DNA from: Epiperipatus broadwayi
Taxonomy: Eukaryota > Onychophora > Udeonychophora > Euonychophora > Peripatidae
Reading direction: 5' to 3'
Assembly (NCBI GenBank): GCA_028023455.1
Contig: JAQFVV010006271.1
Span: 1,431,795-1,495,794, forward strand
DNA: 64,000 nt
In this document: positions 48,060 to 60,300 of the stretch, piece by piece
Numbering within the stretch: position 1 is the stretch's first letter
Layout of the letters: each line of letters begins with the position of its first letter
The notes under the pieces: generated by a model
Told to the model about the DNA's origin: nothing
The model's input: only the letters and a program-made list of their open reading frames with translations
Database searches by the model: none
Made by a program: the position numbers and the translations under genes

Positions 48060-49090
48060 CATTTTAGAAGCTGTCACTTATTTAACTCTCAGACTTGGAC
48101 ATATTATAAATTTAAAAATACTTATTTAACAGATGTATTAACAAGGAAAATTTTTTTATATTTAATGTCATTATCCAAAACATTTATGAAAAAAATATTA
48201 TATATTATCATTATTTAGTGCACACATTACTTATCTTTTTATCTTTAAATGTGAAAGCCCCTTAAAAGCTGTCACTAATTTAATTCTCTCAGACTTGGAA
48301 ATATTATTATTTGAGACATTTATTAAAAAGTTATGTAGAATATCATTTAAAGCATTTATGAAAAAATTATTATATATTATTTAGCGCACACTTCAAAACT
48401 TGGGCATATTATATTTATTTATAACATATTTATTAAAATGGAAAAATTATTATATATCTCAATATTATTATTCTATAATGTACACACTTCTTTACTATCT
48501 TTTTATCTTTAAATGTGAAAAACCCCTTAAAAGCCATCACTATTTTATTACATTGTAAACTCGAAAATACTTGTTATTTAAAATCATTTATGGAAACTTT
48601 TATATATATAAATGCTACTATTTAGAACACATATTTTATTTTTATTATAAATGTGGAGGCCCCTTAAAAGCTACCACTATTTTATCATACTGTAAACTCG
48701 AAAATACTTTGTTGTTCAAATCATTTATGGAACATTTATATATATATATATAACATTATTTAAAACACATACTTTTTATTTTTATTATAAATGTGGAGGC
48801 CCCTTAAAACTACCACTATTTTATTTATGGGCATCCTGCATGTAATTTCACGTTTATGGCCAAGAAAAAAAAACATTATACAACATCTTATTTACTTCTT
48901 TGAAAAAAACACATTTTATTTTATAAAAAATGAGAGCCCCTTAAAAGCTGCCACTCTTTTATATCACTGGAAACCTACATGTATACGAAAACTATAAACA
49001 TTATTTGGGAAAACGCTTCTTTATCTTTAATTAATATAAAAGCCCCTTAAAAGCTGCTACTTCTCTTTACTTTTTAAAAACTCACGAGAA
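48060..49090 (+). repeat. Degenerate tandem array marked by CCCCTTAAAAGC
   Basis: The core CCCCTTAAAAGCT(G/A)(C/T)CAC recurs at about 48,258, 48,522, 48,658, 48,797 (one base shorter), 48,933 and 49,031, with a weaker copy near 48,068. Spacing is mostly 100-140 bp. Each core follows a T-rich stretch ending in AA.TGTGAA or AATG.GGAGG and precedes a TTTATT...AAACTCG or CTCAGACTTGG segment. Confidence 0.85.
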
Positions 49091-49520
49091 TTAGACATGC
49101 AATGAACATTTATGGACAAGGAATAAAACATGATATCACACCATTATTATTCAAATCATATACGTGAAAGAAAACAAAGCAAAACTGCCACTAATTTATT
49201 TTATAAATTCGTGAAAACGAAAAAAACTTTTAAAACTTTTATGCTGAAAAAAAAAAAATTAGTATATGACATACTATTTACTTGAAACATATTTTTATGT
49301 ATATACTGAGAGAAAATATTTATATTTATCTTAACAATGACTCACAGGGAGTGTGTACCAATATTCAAAAAATTTTTAAGCTGGGTGTGCGAAAAAATTT
49401 TCAAAAAAAAGTTTTCAAAATTTTTTTTTTTTTTTAAACATGTTATATCTATCACTATCTACTACTATCTCAAGTATATGGGTGTTTGTATTCAAAGCCC
49501 TACATTGATATGCCAAACCC

Positions 49521-49537
49521 GGAGAAAAGAAAAAAAA
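49521..49537 (+). promoter_or_regulatory. Polypurine tract
   Basis: Seventeen uninterrupted purines (GGAGAAAAGAAAAAAAA) two bases upstream of the TG of the right LTR, the expected position for the plus-strand primer of LTR retrotransposons. Confidence 0.65.
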
Positions 49538-49539
49538 TC

Positions 49540-52455
49540 TGTGCCGGTCAGATATGTATGTTCACGTAACAAGATCTAGCATCTAGATAAAAGTACCTCG
49601 AATCCAATCGTGCACAAGATACACAGGTCAGGAACTCTCATGAACTCTGCCCTATTTGCATATTTCCCAGATCTATAACATTATGAGCAACAATCCTGAT
49701 GACATCGATTAATTTACTTGTCACCCACCGGCATTGGTCATCTGAGACACAAAAAGACTCTAGGCTAAACTTATATGATAGAATAACTTAATAACTAGCT
49801 ATATTTTATGAGCAATGAAGGCTCATGACCTAGCATATTAATTATGTATTGAGCGAAGATCATCTAGTCATATTGAGCATAAGTAATAAGTTAATATTTT
49901 AACTTAATTAAAAGAAAGCAATGGTTTGAGTTTGATATATATATATATATATTTAAGATTTATTAATAACAAAATTATGTCAGGTTATTTACCTGACATG
50001 AGCCTCGTAAGTATTATAGATATGTGTTTGATTCATATTTAACGATAACATAAGATTTGCAGCTATGCCAATAATATATATGTGTGATTTAATGAATTAG
50101 CGCTATTGGAATACATTATTAGAATACTATTACACCCTCAGAGACGAAAGGAGCATTTACTTAATTTAAAATGATAATAATTTTACAAGCAGATATTATA
50201 TTTGGTTACATTCAATATTATGATTAATTGGAGTTATAGATAATTAATGCGCGGAGTGGATAATGAATAATTATATAAATGATACTAAATCTATCGCATT
50301 AATACATATATTAAACTAATGGAAATATGTCTGTTTAAAGAAATCATCTCATTACGACTTATGACTATTTCTGGGTGACTAATAAGACACTAAAAGGTGG
50401 TGCGTGCATGGCGGCTGATTGGGTTGGTCCAATTATGGATCCTGGAGTGTCCTTCATGAAATTTAAGAACGAAGTTGACCGATTTCCTCTGCAATGTCAG
50501 CAGGGTCAGTATTGAGACAAATGGCGGTCGGCTATGCCATTATCAGGCTGGATTTTCCAGAGCGATCCCCGTATAAAGCATGCACATAAGACCAAAGATG
50601 TCCCCAGGGTGGTTTTACAGCCTGGTTTAAGGACATTGAGAACGACGATGGGGCTCAACTGAGCGAATATCTCCATAAAAGAAAGAAGCACAAACATATA
50701 TAAAAATGAAATGGCCTTTATGCACATAATGCTTAATAATATAATATAAACATAATTCTAAAGATTAAAGATTATTGAAACATATTTATTGCCCATAAAT
50801 GATGAAATATTCGGCGTAATGATATGGCTTCATTAAGCAAACATGGATAATAATTATACTTAAATATAAAACTAAGATCTTAAGATTCCCCTCTCCCTTT
50901 ACATTGTTACTTAATATTGTTCATTACTTTCCATACATTTAATAAATCTCAATTTTGGTTAATCAATGCCCTTGTGAAAATATATAAATTATTACAAAAT
51001 AAGTGGATGGTGGTAATAGCTAAGATGGGTTTACATATATAATATAATTTAAGAATAAAAGATAGCACATTATTTAGGAAGGAAAATGTGAAAAAAACAG
51101 ATGTCGATCTGTTTTTCTACAGTAAACATAAAAATATAATTAGTTTATTTATCTAAAATCGCGAGCACCTGGGCAAGTCGAATAAGACTTGTTTTGATCA
51201 AATTATAAATTATTTACCCAGTAAATGATGGGTGGGGAAATGAAAATGAATTATATGCTTGCGATTTTAGAATACTATTGGCATTTATTTAAAAATATAA
51301 ATGCATAAATCTTAATGAAAATTATTTGCCACTTGGAAATAAAAGAAAAGGAAAAACATTTTATAGGAGGCTTAATATAGATTAGTTATATAGAGTTATA
51401 CGAATACATATTTTGAAGACATTTAAAATAGGTGATTAAAATATAAATATTACAGAGAAGGCAGGATTTAAGAATTGCAAGCGGTCAAACTTCTTTTACC
51501 TTGCTTATTTAGAAGAGCAATTTCACTAAGAGTCAGTCCATCAGTATTGTTTCACTAGATCTAGGGTAGCATTATTACTTGAAAATTAGCATTTCATTTT
51601 CACTGGAAAAATACATAAAGTTCATTGGTACTGGATGCAGAGCTTCATTCATGGGAACAGCATATTAGAACAGAGGGAAAAGGTAAAATTTCTTCTACTC
51701 ACGACACATTGAGTGAGAATCAAAACTGGCGTGGAATATGTATAGCAACATAGTTATTTAATGGTCTTCTCTCTTTGTGGATTCAAATCCAGCAGTATAT
51801 ATACTTTTATTTTGAAGCTGTAACTTAGCAACTATTGCTGGACCTTAGGTGGTTTAAGCACTTAAGTTTCATCTGGAATAGTTTGACCGGATACTATTAT
51901 CTAGTAAGATGTTTGAAACAATGCAAGTTTGTTATCAGTTTCTCAAACAATTGTTTTAAAATATATCTTATGATTTTAAAACAAGCTAGCATGGGCAATT
52001 TCCACTAATGGGTTTATTTTATTATTACCAATTCGTAATCTTTTACTTTAATCTAAGGGGTTTTCCAGGTAATTGTTTTTCGAGTGACTTCTTAACAAGA
52101 TTGCATCATTTCTGGCTACAAAATTATATATGAAAAAATAATGTTTCATATATAATATCTTATGTATATATATATATAATATAACTATTAATTTATTCAC
52201 AATCTCCTGCACTGAAATATATAGATATTTATTATTTATGCCAGTATATACATGAGAATATTATTAAATAAAATATTTTTAAATTAAAATACATACGTGT
52301 TAATGTGATTTATGTTATAATACTAACCGAAAGAAATATATATATATTATTAGCTATGTATATACGTGCATAAAGGCGGGTTTGAATACAGTTAGGTGGT
52401 AGGAGATTGGATGTGGGCTGTGAAGCAGGATCTGAGCATCATATCATCTGCTTCA
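49540..52455 (+). repeat. Right 2.9 kb LTR
   Basis: Copy of 43,943-46,836. It lacks the 38 bp duplication but carries about 40 extra bases near 50,160-50,200. The sequence to the right (ATAGGAAGGG...) is the continuation of the original insertion site. Confidence 0.85.
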
Positions 52456-54009
52456 ATAGGAAGGGACTGCATTTTCAACTTACTATCTTTTCTATAGGGA
52501 AACAGGGGGCATGTGATGTATAATGTGATCCTGCACATAGGGAATTTTATACTACATCTACTAATTACACCAATATATTCAATCCATTGACTCAATTTAA
52601 CTATGAAACAAATAACCTAAGATTAACCCTCCCTTAATTAATTAATATAACTTTACAAATTTATATAGCCATTCATGCCTGACTTAAATTAAACATTTAT
52701 ATAATTTCGCACAGATGAATTTTATAATAGTTTGTTTTATAATGTTGAGCATAGATCAGCTACATAGATTACATGGTTAAAACATTGCAAAATAAACATA
52801 AACGATCAAAATATAAAATCATTGATGGAATTGCAGAGGGAAATTTACAAGAAACCCAATGGCATTCATCATAAGATACTGCATTGACACCAATAACTTA
52901 AAAAACATCCAAATAAATACATTTTAGATATTCACCATAAGGTATCATTATTTACCAAATGTCTATATATTTTTATCAAATATGAAAACAAAAACATAAT
53001 TAAATGTTAACGAATCTATGCAAGTGTCTATACCCAACTTAAATTTAATGCATTTAAATAATTTATACAATAAATATTAATAGAAAAAAATGGAAATGAT
53101 TTAACAAACAAATAATACATTCAATCAAAATAATTAATAAATAATTTAGTTTGGTCAGATAGGCAATACTATTGCTATAATTTAAATACTGGGAAAGTTT
53201 TATATTTAGTGTTCATGAATTTTTAAAGTTTTTATGGTTTTAAAAGGTTCATATTTTGTAGTTGTTTGTAATTTTGAATGTGAATTCCCATGCCATCCTG
53301 AAGATATTGATATCCAGTTAGCCATTGGTCCTTTACGATAGCTGGTATTTTATTGCTGGGCCCAGACGTCCTATCGTCCGCAATATGGGGAAAACAATGT
53401 TTCATTTTTTTATAACAACTGAAGGAATTGAAAGTGCATCTTTTAATCCCTTCACCTCCAACTCTCTGACTTAACACACCTCTGTCTTCTCTTAATTCTC
53501 CTTCACTAAAATTTATTTCCAAACTTTTTCTTTTTATATTAATTTTGCGGATTCAGTGGACATTACGTCATGATGATGGTGATGGACTTTTCATTCTGGT
53601 CTGTTTCCTGAGGGATTTCTTTTATTGGCTATTAGTTTCTATTGTTTTTTTCTCTCCTATCTGACCGTTGCTTATACATTTGTGCAATGCCCAAGTGCTA
53701 ACTTATATTTAACTAATTAAAACAATCATTTCCATTTTACAATAGCATTAATTAATTTATATACATTCTTGAAGATTTATTTTTATCTTTAATTAAATCT
53801 TTTAAGTTCTTTTTTCTGAAAATTTAGTTTTAAAATACCTTTTTTCTTTCTTAATAAAGTTTTCTTTTAATAATTTTTTTTCATCTGTGCGATTTTATAT
53901 ATATATATGAGTTTAAGATAGAATTAATTTTCAATTTTTATGTCTTAAAAAAAAAAGTTTTTAAATGCAAACTTTTCAATGTCTCAATTTTTAAAAAAAA
54001 TAAATAATG
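52456..54009. other. Spacer, possible small element bounded by CGCACAGATGAA
   Basis: CGCACAGATGAA occurs at 52,708 and its inverse TTCATCTGTGCG at about 53,881. The first is followed by ~70 bp similar to 43,652-43,720. This could mark a 1.2 kb element with short inverted ends. Inside, a 96-codon minus-strand frame (53,522-53,232; MEINFSEGELRED... with DQWLTGYQYLQDG) looks protein-like in composition but I do not recognise it. Otherwise AT-rich. Confidence 0.3.
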
Positions 54010-57000
54010 TAACGGCGTATGCACCCATTACACTACATATAAGTAATATATATGTTTAGTGGCTGCAGAAAGGAGTTTGCTATTAACTGAAAGGAGACCC
54101 TTTGATTCCTCTTGGAGGCCTTAAAGGAACCGAGCAGGGCAAATTCCTAATGTCCACTCCATATGTTCTTGTCGTTGCAGCTGTTATTACTATGTGTTTA
54201 TTCATATAGTATACGAACATGGATGGGCTGCTCACCAACACGCATTAGCCAGCGTGGTGAGTTTATTGGCTTTTTACCTCTGAGTTTAAGATCAAGAAAC
54301 ACCATGGTCTTTCTTCTCAGTGCCTGATAAGGCAGAATGAATGTTTGTGTAAATGATAAATATTTTTCCAATACATATATACAATTATGACAGACAAAAA
54401 TAAAGCATGGCCCTTATTCCCAGGAGGCTGTAAAGTCACCAACCAAGGCAGCAGTTGGTGGCTGAAGGCAGAGGGTGCTAAGAATCCCCTGATTGCGAAC
54501 ACAGGCTGCCATTTGATGATGACTTTTTATTTAGGTACTTACAACGGCAGATCACTTTCAAGTGAAGGAAGATTGCAAGAATTAGAAGAAGAACTGTCTT
54601 ATTTAAATGGGACATTATTGGACTTTGTGAAGTTAGAAGAAAAGGTGAAGAGACAATTGATTTAAAAAGTGGACATATACTCTATTATAAAGGCACACAT
54701 ATTGGAAATACAAGTGGAGTAGGATTCATTATAAATAAAAAGCGAAGAACAATATTGTGGAGATTGATGGTGTATCAGACAGAGTGGCAAGATTAGTTAT
54801 ACAACTTAATAGCAGATACCAAATGCAGATAATTCAGGTTTATGCCCCAACAAGTTCTCATAGTAATGAAGTAGTAGAAGATTTTTATATGGATGTACAA
54901 AAGGCTTTTGATCAGAGTAAACAACATTTTAAAATTGTTATGGGAGATTTTAATGCTAGAATTGGTAGACAAATGAAAGATGAAATTGCTGTAGGTAATT
55001 TTGGTTATGGTAATAGAAATGAGAGAGGACATAGACTCGTGGAGTTTGCAGAAAAAAAACAACTTTATATTATGAATTCATTTTTTGAGAAAAATGTTAA
55101 AAGGAAATGGACATGGAAGCATCCAAATGAAGGTACAGCAAAATTGGATTATATTTTGACTAACAGAAAATACATATTTCAAGATTGTAATGTTCTTAAT
55201 AAATTTAACACAGGAAGTGATCATCGATTAGTAAGCTGTAAGTTACGTGTTAATGTAAAACTAGAGAGACAAAAATTATTAAGAAAAACAATATTTACAG
55301 TTGATATTCCTAATCTTCAGAAACATTCTAATGAATTTAAATTAGAACTTACAAATAGGTTTCAAGTGTTAGAAGATTTTGAACATGATACAGATTTGAA
55401 TGAAATTAATATGAAAATAACTGATACACTTTTAAAAACTGCAACAAACATAGCTGGTAGAAAAAAGCAGCAATTGACTAATAAAATTTCTACTGAGACT
55501 AGAGAATTTATCAAGAAAAGAAGGAATATGAAGATATACAAAAATGATGTATTAAAAAGAATTGAATATCTCGAATTTTGTAAAATGGTTCGGAAAAGAG
55601 TTGAAAATGATATAAGAAAGTATAACTGTGAAATAGCAAGGAAAACTGTAGAAGAAAATAAAACCCTCAAAAATGTTAAACAACATTTTGTTATTGGTAG
55701 GAAATTTATATCTGCAATAAGAAAAAAAGATGGAAATATTACTAAAAAGAGAGATGACATCATGAAATTGGTAGAAGATTTTTATCAAGAATTATATAGT
55801 AATAAAGAACAAGTACCTCCTATATCTATTACATCTTCCGAATTGCCCAGAATTTTAAATGAAGAAGTGAGACATGCAATTAAGTGTATGAAGAAAGGAA
55901 AGGCTCCAGGAAATGATGGAATTATAATTGATATATTAAAAGAAGCAGGTGAAGAAATAGAAACAATTTTAGCAAAGTTATATACCAAATGTCTAAATGA
56001 TAAAGATGTACCAGAAGATTGGAAGAATGCAGTAATAATATTAATATTTAAAAAAGGTGATAAAGAAGATATTAGAAATTACAGACCTATCAGCCTTTTA
56101 TCAGTTTTATATAAAATTTTTACCAAGATAATTACAACTCGTCTACAGAGAACTTTGGATTTCCACCAACCAAGAGAACAAGCTGGATTTAAAAGTGGTT
56201 TTAGTACAATAGATCATATCCATGTATTGAGAGAAGTCATAGAAAGGACAAACAAATATGAATTGTCTTTATGTTTTGGATTTGTAGATTATGAAAAGGC
56301 ATTTGATTTTATGCATATTTCTTCAGTGATTAAAGCATTGGATCATCAAGGTATAGATCCAGGCTATTGTCATATTTTAAAGAATATTTATAAAAATGCA
56401 ACAGCAACAATTAGATTACATAATGATACTGGAAAAATTAACATTGAGAAAGGTGTAAGACAAGGTGACTCCATATCTCCAACACTTTTTACAGCAGTGC
56501 TGCATGAAGTATTTTGTGGATTAAAATGGGAAACTAAAGGAGTGAAAGTAAATGGTGATTATTTAAGTCATTTAGATTTCGCAGATGATGTAGTTGTTTT
56601 TGCAAATAATGCTTCATATCTGCAGGAAATGTTGCAGGAATTATCAGATGAAAGTATGAAAGTAGGACTAAAGATAAATGTTAAAAAGACTAAAGTAATG
56701 TTTAATCGATTTGCTCAAAATATGAAAATAAAGATTGATTATGATGAATTAGAAGAAGTTAACAGTTACAAATACCTTGGTCAGATTATTAATACAGATG
56801 GAAACATAATGGAGGAAATTAATCATAGAATTAAACTTGGTTGGAGTGCTTTTGGTAGAAATAACTTGATACTAAAAGGAAATATGCCTATGTGTTTGAA
56901 AAGGAAGGTTTTTAACAAATGTGTTTTACCAGTTCTTACTTATGGATCTGAGACTTGGACACTTAATAGAAGAGAAATTCAGAGACTTTAGACCACTCAA

Positions 57001-57355
57001 AGAAGTATGGAGAGATGTATGTTGGGAGTAACAAGAAGAGATCGTAAACGCAATGTATGGGTAAGAGAACAAACAGGTGTTACTGACCTCATTGAAAAAA
57101 TTAAAAGATTGAAGTGGAGTTGGGCTGGACATATTGCTAGAAGAGATGATAATAGATGGACAATTGAAATTTTAAAGCGGATTCCAAGAGATTGTAAAAG
57201 ACCCAGAAAGAGACCACATGTGAGATGGATGGATGAAATAAGAAAATGTGCAGGGGTGTTGTGGCGAAGAGAAGCTAAAGATCGGAGAAGATGGATTAAA
57301 CTTGGAGAGACCTTCATCCTACAGTGGATTGATAATGGTTGATGATGATGATATG
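54010..57355 (+). mobile_element. RTE-clade LINE, best-preserved copy
   Basis: About 500 bp of less AT-rich leader (GGCGTATGCACCC... to 54,520) precedes endonuclease and reverse transcriptase. The 3' end comes 10-20 bp after the stop in GTTGATGATGATGAT, the short trinucleotide tail typical of RTE elements. The 5' boundary is a guess from composition. The 3' half is matched by the minus-strand copy at 2.8-5.4 kb and the short tail at 1.4 kb, which supports the 3' end. Confidence 0.85.
54510..57342 (+). pseudogene. RTE endonuclease-reverse transcriptase, three lesions
   Basis: The AP endonuclease begins near 54,530 (LGTYNGRSLSSEGRLQELEE). A frameshift near 54,605 moves WDIIGLCEVRRKGEE and SGVGFIINKK to another frame, and a second near 54,750 leads into the long frame 54,757-56,991. 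In its 744 residues: YAPTSS (29-34), GDFNAR (63-68), SDHRLV with the catalytic SDH (154-156), then the RT with GKAPGNDG (381-388), NYRPISLL (441-448), EQAGFKSGFST (474-484), FVDYEKAFD (first RT Asp, 509-517), VRQGDSISP (567-575) and FADD (608-611). A single TAG at 56,989 breaks the C-terminal tail (RSMERCMLGVTRRD...GHIARRDDNRW...WIDNG), which stays in the same frame to the stop at 57,340-57,342. RTE proteins nick DNA and reverse-transcribe their own RNA at the nick. Few lesions suggest relative youth. Confidence 0.92.
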
Positions 57356-60300
57356 TTTAGTAATATATCTATGAATTTTTGTTAATATTTGTGCTGGTGA
57401 AGCCCCTTTTAAATATAAACATATTTTGATGAAATTGTCATCATTGAAATTTATTTATTTATGTTTCATTTTGGCAAATAATTTATACCCAGTCAATAAT
57501 CATGAGATAAGTTTAAGGAGTAGGTTTGCTATAATAATGTTATATGTGTGGGTATATTTATATGTGTAAACATAGAAATCCCTTTTTATTATTTATAAGG
57601 GTTTATTATAGGAAGATACTTGTTAAAGTTATTATAACATAGTGATAAAACCTCTTAATAGATTATTAAGAATTACACATGATACAGAGAAATATATCAA
57701 TATTTTTTCCAAAATTGAGGGCGTTTGTAATATAAAAGGGATTATTTTAAGAAGTCTACATTTGGACAACTCAAAAGATGGAAGTGTAGTTTAGAAACAT
57801 GTGATATTTTTTTATTTGTATTGCAGAGTTAATATAATCTTGATGTAAAGAATGAATATCTGATCTTGAACTATTTGACATTAGCAAATGCTATTCTTAT
57901 TATTATTGTTATATCTTATTTAATTTTAGAAAGTGAATGGTCTTTATTCAGACAGACACATATATATATTGAACCAACCGATCAAAAAAATGAAGCAACC
58001 TGCTAATTTGAAATCAACCTACTTCGAACAACAATTAAAGAATACGATTAACTACAACTACTTCTATTTATTACTTGTTTACTATTTTCAAAACTCTTAA
58101 CACTATAAAACTTACTATTTAAAATCTTACAACTTAAACTTACAGGAAATAACAAACCCTAAGCATTGACAAATAAAATATTAACTAATATTTTATGATA
58201 TTTTGTCCTCCTAAATTTCCCTTACAGAAATGGTTGGTTTTCAGGAAAAGTGTCAACTATTATCAATAGCGAACTATTAATAACATTCAACACTTGACTA
58301 CCAAAATATATACCGATCAAATAAACACTTTATTATTATTTTTTAAAGAAGAAAGAAAATCCCGTAGGTGCCAGCTAATTACATTAGAATTAGCATGTCC
58401 ATCTGATCAGCATAATCTGGTGCCTGAAATGACCGCTAGCTCAGTCAGTTCCAACGACCCACTAACAAACAAACAAAAGGTATCTTAAACGCTGCCTGGT
58501 CTAAACTGCTAGTAAATCCTAAAACTAAAATAATTTCCCCTGAACCATTCTAAATAATACTTCGCTCCTTTAAACCTAATAATAACAACATTATACTGAA
58601 TGCTAAACATTTATAGATTTAACTTGGTGAATCTTTTCTAAAATACTATTATTAATGATTGGATTTTTCCCCCTCCTACTCTTATTAAGAAAATAAATAT
58701 TTATACTTACCCACATGTATCAGAAATAAACATAAATATTTTTAAGAAAAAAATAATTTAAATGTCCTACTATATTTTAAAATAAATGAATCGTTTTATC
58801 TTATAATGAGTCACCCACACTTCTTTTTTAAAAATTAAAATAAACATTTTAATATATTACTTTAGTAAATAAATTATACACATTACATCATATTTCATTA
58901 TTATTATTTTATAAGTTTAAAAATTAAAAATCAAATCACACATATGTGCATGCCAAAAATATTATTTCATAGAAGCTGCTTTTACTTATTTTATTATTTC
59001 AAATATTATCTTTTGAAGTTTAAAGTTTATTCTTTTTTTAAAGTTTAATTCAAAAGTTCAAAGTTTTTTTAATAAAGTCTATCTTTATTTTTAAAGGAAA
59101 TCAGAAATGTTTAGATATCAAAGTCAAATAATTACCTAGGTTTTATATATGACAGAAACAGTATAATGAAATTATCTCTGAACTCATCGACGGCTGGTAA
59201 AATTCTTTCGTAGATCCTGTGTCCTAATATTTCCGCGGCTGGTTTGGCATTTCCCACACTCCGCTGTCAGTTTAGTCTATTTCAACATGATTACTTTCTG
59301 AACTAATCGCAGATCTTATATGCGTAAAGAGCGGCTTTCAGTCAACTGCAAATACGTTGGTTTTTTAACAATGCATCATTTTGGGAAATATTACTTCAAA
59401 AATATTTTATTAAAATGAGAAAGTCCGAACCAAGAATGAACAAAATTGAGCTATTTATACTCTTTTAAACAATGGAAAATTTTATTTTTAGCAGCAGCGT
59501 TCATCTTGTTAAATAAAATCAGCTTCTGGTGTCTATTTTTTATTAAAAATTGCATACACACACATATATATATATATTTATTTATTTTATTATAAAATAA
59601 AACGAAATCTCTTTGTTATTTTATTAAAATTCATTTAAAAAATATTAATTCATTTATTTATTACAAGATTTTTTTTCCTTCTTTTAAACAAAAAAAAAAT
59701 CTTTTATTTTAAACAGCGTTTACAGTTTATTTTATCTAATACAAATTCCCCCTCCCCCTTACTCTTTAATTTTTACATTTTATTCTCTTAATATTAAATT
59801 TTTATATTTTTAAAACATGGGACTCGTACAATTACTTTAATATCAATGTATTTGGTACAATATATAACTTAATAAATATATTATTAATAAATGTCACAAA
59901 TATGAATATCATAAAAATCAGGTAAAAAATCTTTGAAATAAAAAAAATGAATAATATGCTTTGTTATTTTATTATTTTCACTCTAGAAAGAAAAAAGAAT
60001 ATATATATATATCATAAATAAAGATAAGCTATTTGTTCTATTTAAAGTGACTTTATGAATTTTATTGAATCTTATCACTTATGAGTAGACATGGGTCATG
60101 GTGCAATAATTGATTTTGATAAATTTAATTATTTTTACCCTGATAATATGTAAATGCTAATCATCACTTCCACAAACATCAATAAGCATTTATATCATAT
60201 AACAATAATAATTCAGTAATATTAAATAAATTATTTATATTTAGTTGCTTGTAAGTATAAATTAGATTCAATAAAATATTCCCTTTGTTTCTACTTTATA

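Larger units (their letters stand above)
46837..49539 (+). repeat. Non-coding interior of the LARD-like element
   Basis: No coding similarity. It contains two tandem arrays, a T/A-rich linker, and the purine tract at its right end. The unremarkable part between 47,200 and 48,050 includes a CCAGGCACACCAGCC segment of unknown nature. Confidence 0.7.
43943..52455. mobile_element. LARD-like non-coding LTR retrotransposon (8.5 kb)
   Basis: Two direct repeats of 2.9 kb start TGTGCCGGTCAGA and end CATCTGCTTCA. A 4 bp duplication ATAG flanks them, and the purine tract GGAGAAAAGAAAAAAAA (49,521-49,537) sits two bases before the right repeat. These are the hallmarks of an LTR retrotransposon. The 2.7 kb interior has no gag or pol and is mostly tandem repeats, as in large retrotransposon derivatives, which rely on proteins from other elements. 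No standard tRNA primer site follows the left repeat. The repeats differ by a few percent including indels, so the insertion is not very recent. Orientation is inferred as + from the purine tract. Confidence 0.75.
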
